Position numbers and translations under genes: made by a program | Shown here: piece by piece, positions 26,989-35,847 of the stretch | Layout of the letters: each line of letters begins with the position of its first letter | Numbering within the stretch: position 1 is the stretch's first letter | The notes under the pieces: generated by a model | Seen by the model: only the letters and a program-made list of their open reading frames with translations | Told to the model about the DNA's origin: nothing | Databases searched by the model: none | DNA from: Xanthomonas pisi DSM 18956 | GTDB lineage: Bacteria > Pseudomonadota > Gammaproteobacteria > Xanthomonadales > Xanthomonadaceae | Assembly (NCBI RefSeq): GCF_001010415.1 | Contig: NZ_JPLE01000015.1 | Coordinates: 1-64,000, forward strand | Direction of reading: 5' to 3' | Length of the DNA stretch: 64,000 bases

Positions 26989-28335
26989 ATGGGTGATTTC
27001 ATCGGTTCGGTCTGGTGGATGATCGTCAGCCTGGGTCTGTTGGTGACGTTCCACGAATTCGGACACTTCTGGGTCGCGCGCCGCTGCGGCGTCAAGGTGC
27101 TGCGTTTTTCGGTGGGCTTCGGCGGGCCGTTGTGGATGCGCCGCGACCGCCACGGCACCGAGTTCGTGGTAGCCGCGATCCCGCTGGGCGGTTACGTCAA
27201 GATGCTCGACGAGCGCGAAGGCGACGTGCACCCGGCCGAGCAGGACCAAGCGTTCAATCGCAAGACGGTGTGGCAGCGCATCGCCATCGTCGCGGCCGGC
27301 CCGATCGCCAACCTGTTGCTGTGCATGGCGATGCTGTGGGCGATGTTCGTGGTCGGCAAGCAGGATTATTCGGCCACCGTCGGCCGCGCCGACGGCCTGG
27401 CCGCCGAAGCCGGGCTGACACCGGGCGAGCGCATCGTGCGCATCGACGGACGCAGCGTGAGCAGCTGGAGCGATGCCAGCATGCAGCTCACCACCGCGGC
27501 CATGGACAAGCGCGACATCCAGGTGCTCACCGCCGCCGAGGGTGGCGGCAACCGCGAACACACCCTGCGTCTTTCGCAGCTGCCGGTCGGTTTCGACGAG
27601 CGCCGCGTGGCATCCCTGGCCGGCATCGGCTGGCAGTTCATGTTGCAGCCACCGGTGATCGCCGAAGTGGTGCCCGGTTCGGTGTCCGATGGCCTGCTCA
27701 AGCCGGGCGATCGCATCGTGGCCATCGATGGCCAGCCGATCCGCTCGGCCGACGACATCATTCCGCAGGTGCAGGCGCTGGGCGCGCACGGCGGGCCGGG
27801 CATGATCGAAGTGGCGCGCGGCGAAGACCGCCTGGCGCTGGAAATCGCACCGCGCAGATCGCCGCAGGGCCAGTGGATGATCGGGGTCCGCCCCGCCGCC
27901 GCACCGGCGCCGCAATACGACAGCCGCCAGCAGTACGGCATCTTCGCGGCGGTGCCTGCGGCGATCCGCGAAACCGGCAAGATGACCGCCGATTCGCTGG
28001 GCATGATGAAGCGCATGCTGACCGGCCAGGCCTCGGTCAAGAACATTTCCGGCCCGGTCACCATTGCGCGTGCCGCCAATGCCTCCGCCGAACGCGGGCT
28101 CGACTGGTTCCTGTATTTCCTGGGATTGCTGTCGCTCAGCCTGGCGATCATCAACCTGATGCCCATCCCGATCTTGGACGGTGGGCATCTGCTGTATTAC
28201 CTTATCGAGTTGGTCAAGGGCAGCCCGATCAGCGAACGGGCCATGATTGCCGGGCAATATGTCGGCCTGGCAGTCCTGGCCGGGTTGATGGGACTGGCGT
28301 TCTACAACGACATCCTCGGCCTGGTTCCACGATGA
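26989..28335 (+). CDS. rseP: RIP metalloprotease RseP
   Basis: An inner-membrane site-2 protease that cleaves RseA-type anti-sigma factors in the envelope stress response and clears signal-peptide remnants. The 448-residue protein has the zinc motif HEFGH at residues 22-26 in the first membrane helix and the third ligand Asp397 in MPIPILDGGH. Two PDZ domains lie in between (about residues 125-215 and 220-310). It is followed by bamA, the usual order. Its TGA overlaps an in-frame ATG of the bamA frame (28332). Confidence 0.96.
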   Translation: MGDFIGSVWWMIVSLGLLVTFHEFGHFWVARRCGVKVLRFSVGFGGPLWMRRDRHGTEFVVAAIPLGGYVKMLDEREGDVHPAEQDQAFNRKTVWQRIAIVAAGPIANLLLCMAMLWAMFVVGKQDYSATVGRADGLAAEAGLTPGERIVRIDGRSVSSWSDASMQLTTAAMDKRDIQVLTAAEGGGNREHTLRLSQLPVGFDERRVASLAGIGWQFMLQPPVIAEVVPGSVSDGLLKPGDRIVAIDGQPIRSADDIIPQVQALGAHGGPGMIEVARGEDRLALEIAPRRSPQGQWMIGVRPAAAPAPQYDSRQQYGIFAAVPAAIRETGKMTADSLGMMKRMLTGQASVKNISGPVTIARAANASAERGLDWFLYFLGLLSLSLAIINLMPIPILDGGHLLYYLIELVKGSPISERAMIAGQYVGLAVLAGLMGLAFYNDILGLVPR

Positions 28336-28418
28336 AACTGCTCCACTCTTTCCGCCTGTTGTCGTCGTCATACGCCGGCACCCAGCAACACCCGAAATCG
28401 ACTCCAACCGGATGTGAC

Positions 28419-30785
28419 ATGACGCGTCTTCCCACTCGCCGCCTGCTTGCCCTCGCTCTTGCCGCCGGCCTCAGCCTGCCAGCCGTTGCCCTGGCCGCAG
28501 AGCCGTTCGTTGCCAGCGACATCCGCGTCGACGGCCTGCAGCGCATCGCTTCCGGCACCGTGTTCACGTATCTGCCGGTGAACCGCGGCGACACCGTGGA
28601 CGACGCCAAGGTGGCCGACTCGATCCGGGCGCTGTACCGCACCGGTTTCTTCGAGGACGTGCAGCTGGACCGCCAGGGCAACATCCTGGTGATCACGGTC
28701 AAGGAACGCCCGGCGATCAACAAGCTCACCGTGACCGGCAACAAGGACATCAAGTCCGAGGAACTGCTCAAGGGCCTGGGCGACATCGGCCTGACCGAGG
28801 GTGGCACCTTCGATCGCCTGAGCCTGGACCGCGTGACCCAGGAACTGACCCGCCAGTACAACAACCGCGGCAAGTACAACGTCGAGATCACCCCGACGGT
28901 GAGCCCGCTGGACCGCAACCGCGTCGACGTGGCCATCGCGATCAAGGAAGGCAAGGCGGCCAAGATCCGCCACGTCAACCTGATCGGCACCGAGAAGTTC
29001 GCCAACGAGGACATCCTGGAGAACTGGGAGTCCAAGGAGCACAACTGGGCCTCGTGGTATCGCCGCGACGACCAGTACTCCAAGGAAAAGATGTCCGGCG
29101 ACCTGGAGAAGCTCAACTCGTGGTACCTGGACCGCGGCTATGTCGATTTCAGCATCGACTCCACCCAGGTCTCGATCAGCCCCGACAAGCGCGACATGTT
29201 CGTCAGCGCCGGCGTCACCGAGGGCGAGCAGTACAAGATTTCCGAGATCAAGGTCACCGGCGACACCGTGCTGCCGCAGGCCGACATCGAGCGCCTGGTG
29301 ATTCCCAAGGCCGGCGACATCTTCTCGCGCGCGCTGCTGGAGTACACCTCCGATGCGATCACCAACACGCTGAGCAACGTCGGTTACGCATTCGCCAAGG
29401 TCAACCCGATTCCAACCCCCAACCGCGAGGACCGCACCGTTGCGGTGAACCTGCAGGTGGTGCCGGGCCCGCGCGTGACCGTGCGCCGCATCCTCTACAA
29501 GGGCAACAGCCGCACCTCCGACGAGGTCTTGCGCCGCGAAATGCGCCAGTTCGAAAACACCTGGTACTCGCAGGCGGCGATCGACCGTTCCAAGATCCGC
29601 CTGCAGCGTCTGGGCTATTTCGAGTCGGTGAACGTGGAGACTCCGGCGGTGCCTGGCAGCAACGACCAGGTCGACGTGATCTACGACGTCAAGGAAACCA
29701 CCTCCGGCAGCTTCGTGTTCGGTCTGGGTTATTCGCAAAGCTTCGGTGTGACCACCTCGGTGCAGTTGTCGCAGAACAACTTCCTGGGCGGCGGTAACCG
29801 GGTGGCGGTGGAAGCCTCGCGCAGCACCTTCCAGCAGCGTTACGCGTTCTCCTATACCAACCCGTTCTTTACCGACGACGGCGTGTCGCTGGGCTACAAC
29901 CTGTCGTGGCGTTCGCTGGATTACTCGGACTTCAACACCGCGCAGTTCAACAGCAAGAACGGCTCGGCGCAGGTGGTGTTCGGCGTGCCGATCACCGAGA
30001 ACGACACTGTCTCGGCAATGGTGGGCATCGACAGCAACCAGATCACCACCTTCCCGGGCACCACGCCGCAGGCGATCGTCGACTACATCGATGCGATCGG
30101 CACGCGCACCTTCCATGCCTGGCGCAGCGAGCTGGGTTGGGCGCGCGATACCCGCAACGACTTCTTCATGCCGACCCGCGGCATGTACCAGCGCGTCGGC
30201 CTGGAAACCACCCTGCCCGGCTCGACCGTCGAGTACTACAAGCTCAACTACCAGATCTCCAACTACTGGCCGATCATCCCGGCGCTGGTGTTGAACACGC
30301 GCTTCGAGCTGGGTTACGGCGACAGCTACGGCAACGACAGCACCCGCGTGGTCACCAGTCCCAACGGCACCTCGCGCACCATCACCGCCACCGGCCTGCC
30401 GTTCTACGAGAACTTCTACGCCGGCGGTACCAACTCGGTGCGCGGCTTCGAAGACAACACCCTAGGCCCGCGTTCGGAGCCGATCAACGGCTTCAACCGC
30501 GGCCAGCCGCTGGGTGGTTCGTTCAAGACCGTCGGTTCGGTGGAAATGTATTTCCCCAAGCTGTTCGACAGCCCGTCGGCGCGCGTGTCGGCGTTCTTCG
30601 ACTTCGGTAACGTCTACGACGGCGTGGACAACTTCAAGGCCAACGAGCTGCGCGCCTCCACCGGTGTGGCGCTGTTGTGGCGCGCCCCGGTCGGCCCCAT
30701 CTCGATCAGCTACGCGTTCCCGCTGAAGAAGGAAGACAACGACGAGATCGAACGCCTGCAGTTCACCTTCGGCGGCCAGTTCTAA
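28419..30785 (+). CDS. bamA: Outer-membrane protein assembly factor BamA
   Basis: Central component of the BAM machine that inserts beta-barrels into the outer membrane. The 788-residue precursor starts at MTRLPTRRLLALALAAGLSL, a good signal peptide ending at ALA. Five POTRA domains cover about residues 30-430, beginning FVASDIRVDGLQRI. The Omp85 barrel follows, with the conserved NSVRGFEDNTLGPR region of strand/loop 6 and a final FTFGGQF ending in Phe. An ATG at 28332 overlaps rseP but would place 29 extra residues before the signal peptide, so 28419 is preferred. A strong bidirectional terminator follows. Confidence 0.96.
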   Translation: MTRLPTRRLLALALAAGLSLPAVALAAEPFVASDIRVDGLQRIASGTVFTYLPVNRGDTVDDAKVADSIRALYRTGFFEDVQLDRQGNILVITVKERPAINKLTVTGNKDIKSEELLKGLGDIGLTEGGTFDRLSLDRVTQELTRQYNNRGKYNVEITPTVSPLDRNRVDVAIAIKEGKAAKIRHVNLIGTEKFANEDILENWESKEHNWASWYRRDDQYSKEKMSGDLEKLNSWYLDRGYVDFSIDSTQVSISPDKRDMFVSAGVTEGEQYKISEIKVTGDTVLPQADIERLVIPKAGDIFSRALLEYTSDAITNTLSNVGYAFAKVNPIPTPNREDRTVAVNLQVVPGPRVTVRRILYKGNSRTSDEVLRREMRQFENTWYSQAAIDRSKIRLQRLGYFESVNVETPAVPGSNDQVDVIYDVKETTSGSFVFGLGYSQSFGVTTSVQLSQNNFLGGGNRVAVEASRSTFQQRYAFSYTNPFFTDDGVSLGYNLSWRSLDYSDFNTAQFNSKNGSAQVVFGVPITENDTVSAMVGIDSNQITTFPGTTPQAIVDYIDAIGTRTFHAWRSELGWARDTRNDFFMPTRGMYQRVGLETTLPGSTVEYYKLNYQISNYWPIIPALVLNTRFELGYGDSYGNDSTRVVTSPNGTSRTITATGLPFYENFYAGGTNSVRGFEDNTLGPRSEPINGFNRGQPLGGSFKTVGSVEMYFPKLFDSPSARVSAFFDFGNVYDGVDNFKANELRASTGVALLWRAPVGPISISYAFPLKKEDNDEIERLQFTFGGQF

Positions 30786-30796
30786 GACGCACGCAA

Positions 30797-30833
30797 AACA
30801 ATGGCGGCCCGATCGATCGGGCCGCCATTGTTT
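30797..30833. terminator. Bidirectional terminator after bamA
   Basis: A perfect 32-bp palindrome (30799-30830) extended by AA and TT to 30797-30832. Its core arm is CAATGGCGGCCCGATC. It has a T-rich flank on one side and A-rich on the other, so it can stop transcripts from bamA and from the convergent small gene. Confidence 0.85.
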
Positions 30834-30860
30834 ATCTGTCGTACCTGAGGCGTTACAGGT

Positions 30861-31052
30861 TCAGAAGTAGCTCTGGAACAGCGTGCTCAGGCAGCTCGCC
30901 GTACCGCTCCAATCGGACGGATCGACACACTGGACCTGCTGGTCCCAGAAGCTCTTAGCGTCGGCCTGCTGCTGCGCGAAGTCGTCGGCCGAGGCGCTGC
31001 TGACTGCGCCAAGCAGGACGATGCCGGCGAACATGGAGAGGAGAGTTTTCAT
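30861..31052 (-). CDS. Small secreted protein, unknown
   Basis: A 63-residue protein with a signal peptide (MKTLLSMFAGIVLLGAVSSASA) and a mature part of about 41 residues beginning DDFAQQQADAKSFWDQQ. The mature part has two Cys (QCVDPSDWSGTASC) that could form a disulphide and is rich in Gln, Ser and Asp. AGGAAG precedes the ATG by 6 bases, which supports expression. It points toward bamA and shares its terminator. It occupies the gap between bamA and lpxD where many relatives carry skp, but it is far too short and unlike Skp. I do not recognise a family. Confidence 0.65.
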   Translation of the reverse strand: MKTLLSMFAGIVLLGAVSSASADDFAQQQADAKSFWDQQVQCVDPSDWSGTASCLSTLFQSYF

Positions 31053-31179
31053 ATGCTTCTTCCTGGGTTAGCCGCTCGGTTGCGGCCAGGCAACAGATAC
31101 GCCTGACTGTTTAGCGGATTCTTGGCTATGTTTTTTTTCCGTAAAAACAGCCACTTACTGTTTACGCGAGGTTCACCTG

Positions 31180-32193
31180 ATGGCCCTGACCGCTACTGCG
31201 ATTGCCGAACAATTTGGTCTGACCGTCGTCGGCGACGGCGCAACCGAAGTCACCGGGGTGGCGACGCTGGCGCATGCCGGTGCGGGCCAGCTGAGCTTCC
31301 TGTCCAACCCGCGCTACCGGCCGCAGCTTGCCGACACGCAAGCGGCGGTGGTGGTGGTACGCGCCGATGACGCTGAGGCGGCGCACGGCACCGTGCTGGT
31401 TGCCAAGGACCCGTACACCGCATTCGCCAAGATCGCCGCGTTGTTCGACGTGGCGCCGGTCCGCGAGCCCGGCATTCATCCCCTGGCGGTGATCGACCCC
31501 AGCGCGCAGGTGTCGCCCGGTGCGCATGTCGGGCCGTTCGTCAGCATCGGTGCGCGCAGCCGCGTGGGCGATGGCTGCATCATCGGCACCGGCAGCATCA
31601 TCGGCGAAGACTGCGTGGTGGACGACGGCAGCGAGCTGATCGCCCGCGTCACCCTGGTCACCCGCGTGCGGCTGGGCAAGCGCGTGCGGATCCATCCCGG
31701 CGCGGTGATCGGCGCCGATGGCTTCGGCCTGGCGATGGATGCCGGCCACTGGATCAAGGTGCCGCAGCTGGGCGGCGTGGTGATCGGCGACGATTGCGAG
31801 ATCGGCGCCAACACCTGCATCGACCGTGGTGCGCTGGAAGATACCGTGCTCGAAGAAGACGTGCGCGTGGACAACCTGGTGCAGATCGCCCACAACTGCC
31901 GGATCGGCGCGCACAGCGCGATCGCCGGCTGCACCGGCATTGCCGGCAGCGCCAAGATCGGCCGGTATTGCCTGCTCGGCGGGCACGTCGGTGTGGTCGG
32001 CCACCTGGAGATCTGCGACAAGGTCGTGATCACCGGCAAGTCGGTGGTGCGCAATTCCATCCACGAGCCGGGCGAGTATTCGTCCGGCACCCCTCTCACC
32101 GACAATCGCACGTGGCGCAAGAATGCCGCGCGCTTCAAACAACTCGATGCGCTGGCAAGGCGCATTCTGGCTGTGGGCAAGGAGAACGCATGA
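31180..32193 (+). CDS. lpxD: UDP-3-O-acylglucosamine N-acyltransferase
   Basis: Third enzyme of lipid A synthesis; adds a second hydroxyacyl chain from acyl-ACP. The 337-residue protein has an N-terminal uridine-binding domain (about residues 1-100) and a long left-handed beta-helix of hexapeptide repeats (from VIDPSAQVSPGAHVGP). The catalytic His lies in LVQIAHNCRIG. The start at 31180 follows a short T-rich stretch and an imperfect dyad (CGTAAAAACAG / CTGTTTACG) at about 31141-31166, possibly part of its control region. Its stop overlaps the fabZ start as ATGA. Confidence 0.96.
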   Translation: MALTATAIAEQFGLTVVGDGATEVTGVATLAHAGAGQLSFLSNPRYRPQLADTQAAVVVVRADDAEAAHGTVLVAKDPYTAFAKIAALFDVAPVREPGIHPLAVIDPSAQVSPGAHVGPFVSIGARSRVGDGCIIGTGSIIGEDCVVDDGSELIARVTLVTRVRLGKRVRIHPGAVIGADGFGLAMDAGHWIKVPQLGGVVIGDDCEIGANTCIDRGALEDTVLEEDVRVDNLVQIAHNCRIGAHSAIAGCTGIAGSAKIGRYCLLGGHVGVVGHLEICDKVVITGKSVVRNSIHEPGEYSSGTPLTDNRTWRKNAARFKQLDALARRILAVGKENA

Positions 32194-32651
32194 GTCACCC
32201 CGTTTACGAGCTGCCGATCGACGTCAACCAGATCCAGACGCTGATCCCGCACCGCTACCCGTTCCTGCTGATCGACCGGGTCATCGAACTGGATCTGGAA
32301 GCCAAGCGCATCGTCGGGCAGAAGAACGTCAGCATCAACGAGCCGTTCTTCCAGGGGCACTTCCCGAGCCGTCCGGTGATGCCGGGCGTGCTGATCATCG
32401 AGGCGCTGGCGCAGGCCGGCGGTGTGATGACCCAGCTCGGCCTGGGCCGCGATGCGCTGTCCAAGCTGTTCTACATGGTCAAGGTCGACAACGCGCGCTT
32501 CAACAAGCAGGTGGTGCCGGGCGATGTGCTGATCCTGGAGGTGCAGATGAAGCGCCTGATCCGCAACATGGGATGCTATTACGGCGAGGCCAAGGTCAAC
32601 GGCGAAATCGTGGCCAGCGCCGAAGTCATGTGCGCCGGCGCCAAGGAATAA
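32190..32651 (+). CDS. fabZ: 3-hydroxyacyl-ACP dehydratase
   Basis: Dehydrates beta-hydroxyacyl-ACP in fatty-acid elongation and competes with LpxA/LpxD for hydroxyacyl chains. The 153-residue hot-dog-fold protein shows LIPHRYPFLLIDRV, the catalytic His in FQGHFPSRPVMPGVL and the catalytic Glu in IIEALAQAGG. ATG 32190 overlaps the lpxD TGA; GGAG lies just upstream. Position between lpxD and lpxA is canonical. Confidence 0.97.
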   Translation: MSHPVYELPIDVNQIQTLIPHRYPFLLIDRVIELDLEAKRIVGQKNVSINEPFFQGHFPSRPVMPGVLIIEALAQAGGVMTQLGLGRDALSKLFYMVKVDNARFNKQVVPGDVLILEVQMKRLIRNMGCYYGEAKVNGEIVASAEVMCAGAKE

Positions 32652-32672
32652 CCGTTTTGGAGGTGAGACACG

Positions 32673-33464
32673 ATGCGTGATCAAGCACCCTTGATTCATC
32701 CCACCGCCGTCATCGACCCGTCGGCGCAACTGGCCGACGACGTGCGCGTTGGCGCGTTTTCGCTGATCGGCGCCGACGTGCAGATCGGCGCCGGCACCGA
32801 AGTGGGGCCGCATTGCTCGATCCACGGCCCGACCCGGATCGGCCGCAACAACCGGTTCATCGGTCATGCCGCAATCGGCGGGGAACCGCAGGACAAGAAG
32901 TACGCCGGCGAGCGCACCGAACTGGTGATCGGGCACGGCAACGTGATCCGCGAATTCGTCACCATCAACCGCGGCACCGGTGGCGGCGGTGGCATCACCG
33001 TGGTCGGCGACGACAACTGGATGCTGGCCTACACGCACGTGGCGCACGACTGCCATGTCGGCAACCACTGCGTGTTCTCCAACAACACCACCCTGGCCGG
33101 CCACGTCACCGTGGGCGACTACGTGATCATCAGCGGCTTTGCCGGCGCGCATCAGTTCTGCCGCATCGGCGCGCACGCGTTCCTGGGCATGGGCGCGCTG
33201 ACCAACGGCGACGTGCCGCCGTTCACCATGGTCGGCAGCGAGTCGCTGGGCCGCCCGCGCGGCATCAACAGCGAAGGCCTCAAGCGCCGCGGCTTCGATG
33301 CCGAACGCATCACCGCGATCAAGCGCGCCTACCGCACGCTGTACGTCGCCGGCCTGCCGCTGGCAGACGCCAAGGCGCAGCTGGCCGAACAGGCCAAGGA
33401 CAGCGACGATGTCCGCGGCATGCTCGAGTTCATCGAAGCGGCGGAACGGCCGTTGTTGCGATGA
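32673..33464 (+). CDS. lpxA: UDP-N-acetylglucosamine acyltransferase
   Basis: Catalyses the first step of lipid A synthesis. The 263-residue protein is a trimeric left-handed beta-helix of hexapeptide repeats, starting [21 protein letters not shown]. The catalytic His is in [13 protein letters not shown]. The C-terminal helical part includes [20 protein letters not shown] strong GGAGGTGAG site precedes the ATG. Its TGA overlaps the ATG of lpxB as ATGA, and a G-rich repeat begins 4 bases later. Confidence 0.97.
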   Translation: MRDQAPLIHPTAVIDPSAQLADDVRVGAFSLIGADVQIGAGTEVGPHCSIHGPTRIGRNNRFIGHAAIGGEPQDKKYAGERTELVIGHGNVIREFVTINRGTGGGGGITVVGDDNWMLAYTHVAHDCHVGNHCVFSNNTTLAGHVTVGDYVIISGFAGAHQFCRIGAHAFLGMGALTNGDVPPFTMVGSESLGRPRGINSEGLKRRGFDAERITAIKRAYRTLYVAGLPLADAKAQLAEQAKDSDDVRGMLEFIEAAERPLLR

Positions 33465-34765
33465 CGGCCGGGATTCGGGATTCGGGATTGGGGATGCAAA
33501 GCGTCCACACCACACCGGGCGAAGTCGTGCATGACGCGCTAGCCAATCCCCAATCCCCAATCCCCAATCTCCGCGCCCCACGCATCGCCCTGATCGCCGG
33601 CGAAGCCTCCGGCGACATCCTGGGGGCCGGGCTGATTGCGCAGTTGCGGCTGCGCTATCCCGATGCGGAATTCGTGGGTATCGGCGGCGATGCAATGCGC
33701 GGTGCCGGCTGCCAGACATGGTTCGATGCCAGCGAGCTGGCGGTGATGGGGCTGACCGAAGTGCTGCAGCACCTGCCGCGGCTGTTGAAGCTGCGCCGCG
33801 CCTTCCGCGAGCGGGTGCTGGCGTGGAAGCCGGACGTGTTCATCGGCATCGATGCGCCGGATTTCAATCTGCCGGTCGAGCGCTGGCTCAAGCAGCGCGG
33901 CGTGCGCACCGTGCATTACGTCAGCCCGTCGGTCTGGGCATGGCGCGAAAAACGTGCCGAGAAGATCGGCGCCAGCGCCGACCTGGTGCTGTGCCTGTTT
34001 CCGATGGAGCCGCCGATCTACGCCAGACACGGCGTGGACGCGCGCTTCGTCGGCCACCCGATGGCCGACGACATCGCCTACAAGGCCGACCGCGAGGCGG
34101 CCCGCGCGACCCTGGGCATCTCCGCCTCCAGCACCGTGCTGGCGGTGCTGCCGGGCAGCCGGCACGGCGAGATCAGCAAGCTGGGCGACACCTTTTTCCA
34201 GGCCGCCTGGCTGGTCTCCGAGCACCTGCCCAACCTGCATGTGCTGGTACCCGCGGCCAACCCGGGCTGCAAGCAACTGCTGGCCGAGCAGCTATCGCGC
34301 AGTTCGTTGCCGGTGATGCGCTCGCATCTGCTCGACGGCCAGGCGCGTACCGCGATGCTGGCCGCCGACGTGGTGCTGCTGGCGTCGGGTACCGCCACGC
34401 TGGAGGCGATGCTGGTCAAGCGACCGATGGTGGTCGGCTACAAGGTCGCGCCGCTGACCTACCGCATCGTCAGGACGCTGGGCCTGCTCAAGGTCAACCG
34501 CTACGCGCTGCCCAACATCCTGGCCAACGACGACCTCGCCCCGGAGCTGATGCAGGACGACTGCACCCCGGAGCGGCTATGCGTGGCGCTGCTGGACTGG
34601 TTCAAACACCCGGAAAAGGTCGCCGCCCTGCAACCGCGCTACCTCGCCCTGCACGCCGAGCTGCGCCGCGATGCGTCGGCGCGTGCGGCCGATGCGGTGG
34701 CCGGGCTGCTGGAGGGCCGGGATTCGGGAGTGGGGATTGGGGATTCGTCAGGGGCAAAAGCGTGA
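33461..34765 (+). CDS. lpxB: Lipid-A-disaccharide synthase with repeat-derived ends
   Basis: Condenses UDP-diacylglucosamine with lipid X to form the lipid A disaccharide at the inner membrane. The conserved part begins at about residue 41 ([19 protein letters not shown]) and includes [14 protein letters not shown] and [13 protein letters not shown]. The protein is 434 residues against 382 in E. coli. The N-terminal 40 residues (with GIRDSGLG and NPQSPIPN) and the C-terminal [17 protein letters not shown] are translations of dispersed G-rich repeats. ATG 33461 is chosen because it overlaps the lpxA stop; an ATG at 33494 is also possible and would shorten the tail by 11 residues. Confidence 0.95.
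   Translation: MTAGIRDSGLGMQSVHTTPGEVVHDALANPQSPIPNLRAPRIALIAGEASGDILGAGLIAQLRLRYPDAEFVGIGGDAMRGAGCQTWFDASELAVMGLTEVLQHLPRLLKLRRAFRERVLAWKPDVFIGIDAPDFNLPVERWLKQRGVRTVHYVSPSVWAWREKRAEKIGASADLVLCLFPMEPPIYARHGVDARFVGHPMADDIAYKADREAARATLGISASSTVLAVLPGSRHGEISKLGDTFFQAAWLVSEHLPNLHVLVPAANPGCKQLLAEQLSRSSLPVMRSHLLDGQARTAMLAADVVLLASGTATLEAMLVKRPMVVGYKVAPLTYRIVRTLGLLKVNRYALPNILANDDLAPELMQDDCTPERLCVALLDWFKHPEKVAALQPRYLALHAELRRDASARAADAVAGLLEGRDSGVGIGDSSGAKA
33468..33574. repeat. Inverted pair of G-rich repeats at the lpxA/lpxB junction
   Basis: The forward arm at 33468-33495 contains three ATTCGGGA-like units ending in GGGATTGGGGA. The reverse arm at 33542-33574 reads CCAATCCCCAATCCCC and continues. The arms are about 46 bases apart and could fold into a stem. 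Both lie inside the 5' end of lpxB and keep its frame open. Confidence 0.85.
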
Positions 34766-34863
34766 AGATCATTGCTTCGGGCACCCAAGCCGATAGCGCC
34801 AGCGCCGAGGCGCGCCAGTCGCCCTTGTTTGGCCAATCCCAAATCCCGAATGCCGAATCCCGG
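34717..34863. repeat. Inverted pair of G-rich repeats at the lpxB/rnhB junction
   Basis: Forward arm at 34717-34748 (CGGGATTCGGGAGTGGGGAT and following GGGGATTCG). Reverse arm at 34832-34863 (CCAATCCCAAATCCCGAATG and following CCGAATCCCGG). The left arm encodes the C-terminus of LpxB and the right arm part of the N-terminal tail of RnhB. Confidence 0.85.
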
Positions 34864-35499
34864 CGTTTGATCGCCGGTGTCGACGAAGCCGGTCGCGGTC
34901 CGCTCGCCGGGCCGGTGGCGGTCGCTGCAGTGGTGTTCGATCCTGCCAAGCCGCGCATCAACGGGCTGGACGATTCCAAGCAACTGACCGCGCAGCGCCG
35001 CGAGCAGCTGTACGCGCGCATCGTCGAGCGGGCGCTGGCGTGGTCGGTGGTGTTGATCGACAGCGAGGAGATCGACCGCATCAACATCTACCAGGCCACC
35101 ATGCTCGGCATGCGGCGGGCGGTGGAAGGCGTGGCGCATGTGGCCGGGTTTGCGCGCATCGACGGCAACCGGGTGCCCAAGGGCCTGCCCTGCCCGGCCG
35201 AGGCCTTGGTCGGCGGCGATGCGCTGGACCGCGCCATCATGGCCGCCTCGATCGTGGCCAAGGTCACCCGCGACCGGCTGATGCACGCCCTGCACGTCCA
35301 GCACCCGGAATACCGCTTCGATCAGCACAAGGGCTACGCCACGCCGGTGCATCTGGCCGCGCTGCGCAGCCACGGACCGTGCCCGCAGCACCGCCGCAGC
35401 TTCGCGCCGGTACGGATGGCGCTGGAAGGCCGGAACCCGGTACCGGTGACCGAAGACGGGGAACAGCTGCAGGTCGTGCAGTTCGCCGCGCCGCTTTGA
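34762..35499 (+). CDS. rnhB: Ribonuclease HII with a repeat-derived N-terminal tail
   Basis: Cleaves RNA in RNA-DNA hybrids, including single ribonucleotides in DNA. The conserved domain starts near residue 36 with [20 protein letters not shown], holding the first catalytic Asp-Glu pair. Further motifs are [13 protein letters not shown] and [13 protein letters not shown]. The protein is 245 residues against about 198 in E. coli. GTG 34762 overlaps the lpxB TGA as GTGA. Residues about 20-34 ([16 protein letters not shown]) come from the reverse arm of a dispersed repeat. A later start at the domain edge is not obvious. The neighbouring dnaE makes an lpxB-rnhB-dnaE order. Confidence 0.93.
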   Translation: MKIIASGTQADSASAEARQSPLFGQSQIPNAESRRLIAGVDEAGRGPLAGPVAVAAVVFDPAKPRINGLDDSKQLTAQRREQLYARIVERALAWSVVLIDSEEIDRINIYQATMLGMRRAVEGVAHVAGFARIDGNRVPKGLPCPAEALVGGDALDRAIMAASIVAKVTRDRLMHALHVQHPEYRFDQHKGYATPVHLAALRSHGPCPQHRRSFAPVRMALEGRNPVPVTEDGEQLQVVQFAAPL

Positions 35500-35847
35500 G
35501 ACGCAGAAGGTCCAAGCAGCCTGGGCATGGCAACCGGCGACGCGTTGCCTGTCGCTGGGCCCACGGGCTCGGCCAGTGGGCGACTGACTGTCGTGGTCGA
35601 TCCAGGCGCCGGAAACAGCCGCACAGACTGCCGTTGGCACAGGCCATCGAAGCCACGCAGTGTCTTGTCCGCATCGGTCGGCCGCTGCCGGGAGTGGCGC
35701 CGATCGGCTGTCCAACGCGCCCCGACAAGCGATCCTGGGCGTTTTCCCGGCTCCCGATCCCGAGTCCCCAGCCCCGGCAGCCACCTGTCAAGCCTTGTTC
35801 GTCCCCGCCCCCGCCGGTACCCTGACCGCGCATTATTCCGGTCTCGC
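35500..35847. other. Intergenic region between rnhB and dnaE
   Basis: 348 bases with no supported gene. Bases about 35742-35780 hold a degenerate reverse copy of the G-rich repeat (CCCGGCTCCCGATCCCGAGT and following CCCCAGCCCCGG). The last 80 bases should contain the dnaE control region, but no clear promoter was recognised. Confidence 0.5.

Noticed and set aside
28332..28418. Upstream ATG for bamA overlapping the rseP stop
   Set aside because: It would put 29 residues before a normal signal peptide. It may still act as a coupling start, but 28419 gives the expected precursor.
33468..34863. The G-rich repeats as a CRISPR array
   Set aside because: Units are short, directly abutting and in inverted pairs, without regular unique spacers or cas genes.
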